NCBI GenBank assembly: GCA_027451565.1
Contig: DAIDJC010000002.1
Location: 6,737-41,066 of the forward strand
DNA length: 34,330 bases
From: Limisphaerales bacterium
GTDB taxonomy: Bacteria > Verrucomicrobiota > Verrucomicrobiia > Limisphaerales > UBA11358
Direction: 5' to 3'
The notes beneath the pieces were generated by a model that made no database searches, was not told the origin of the DNA, and saw only the letters and a list, made by a program, of their open reading frames with translations. Positions 34,272 to 34,330 of this stretch are shown here, piece after piece. The number at the start of each line of letters is the position of its first letter. Position 1 is the stretch's first letter. Position numbers and translations under genes: made by a program.

Positions 34272-34330
34272 TGGCGCGCCCGACAGGAATCGAACCTGTG
34301 ACCTTTGGCTTCGGAAACCAACACTCTATC
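34272..34330 (-). tRNA. tRNA-Arg (anticodon CCG), 5' end beyond the window
   Basis: Reading the minus strand, the anticodon arm is TTGGT-TTCCGAA-GCCAA, giving anticodon CCG (codon CGG, Arg). It is followed by a short variable loop and a perfect T arm ACAGG-TTCGATT-CCTGT. The 3' half of the acceptor stem (CGGGCGC), discriminator G and an encoded CCA come last. The D arm is partly visible (GATAGAGTG) and the 5' acceptor half is outside the window. The 3' end faces the truncated glycosyltransferase, the side used by tRNA-targeting integrases. Confidence 0.93.

Noticed and set aside
34256-34273. CACCAC-TCTGAT-GTGGTG hairpin as a terminator of tRNA-Arg
   Set aside because: It overlaps the encoded CCA end of the tRNA and no T run follows on the minus strand, so it cannot be a normal downstream terminator.

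Overview
The window looks like chromosomal DNA of a Verrucomicrobiota member (Limisphaerales/Pedosphaera-like). This rests on gene content and protein style, not on a database search: a prepilin-type protein with an H-X9-DG motif, very large secreted proteins ending in an NW...FYR-type module, an exosortase/EpsI exopolysaccharide locus, a MEKHLA-domain protein and a DUF4337-like membrane protein. Most genes lack a strong Shine-Dalgarno, so several start sites are choices between candidates; the alternatives are given.

Layout. 1-1976 (minus): a ROK-family sugar kinase, a conserved CxxC protein and the 5' part of rnc (RNase III, running off the left edge). 2124-3110 (plus): a tRNA-dihydrouridine synthase. 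3121-3927 (minus) and 4210-5451 (plus): a divergent pair of an arginyl-tRNA-protein-transferase-like GNAT protein and a PaaK-like adenylate-forming enzyme. 5489-7025: a DUF4337-like membrane protein divergent from a MEKHLA-domain protein, then about 575 bp without a convincing gene. 7602-17368: a small XRE regulator divergent from two giant secreted-protein genes, a 1655-aa RHS/YD-repeat protein with an N-terminal C39-like peptidase domain and a 1452-aa multidomain beta-rich protein. 17554-20453 (plus): a sigma70-like promoter, trigger factor and a TolC-family protein. 20483-21181 (minus): a CPBP protease of the exosortase-associated type.

21440-23653 (plus) is the most unusual unit: a cobalamin riboswitch followed by a hairpin, an intrinsic terminator (stem plus U8) and a third GC-rich hairpin just before the start codon. 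It precedes two genes that are not standard B12 genes, a secreted beta-sandwich-like protein and a prepilin-like H-X9-DG protein.

23713-33319 (all minus) is a ten-gene tightly packed run, in transcription order: wecG/tagA-like glycosyltransferase, exosortase, epsI, polyprenyl glycosylphosphotransferase, SAM methyltransferase, UDP-glucuronate decarboxylase, folP, cdaA (diadenylate cyclase), a YbbR-domain gene and glmM. The first six build and handle an exopolysaccharide. The last four make folate, c-di-AMP and glucosamine-1-phosphate for the cell wall. The exosortase lacks the usual third active-site His. A divergent GT4-type glycosyltransferase (33439-34017) is truncated to about half length and is followed by an AT-richer stretch and a tRNA-Arg(CCG) that runs off the right edge.

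No CRISPR array, complete insertion sequence, rRNA or replication origin was seen.
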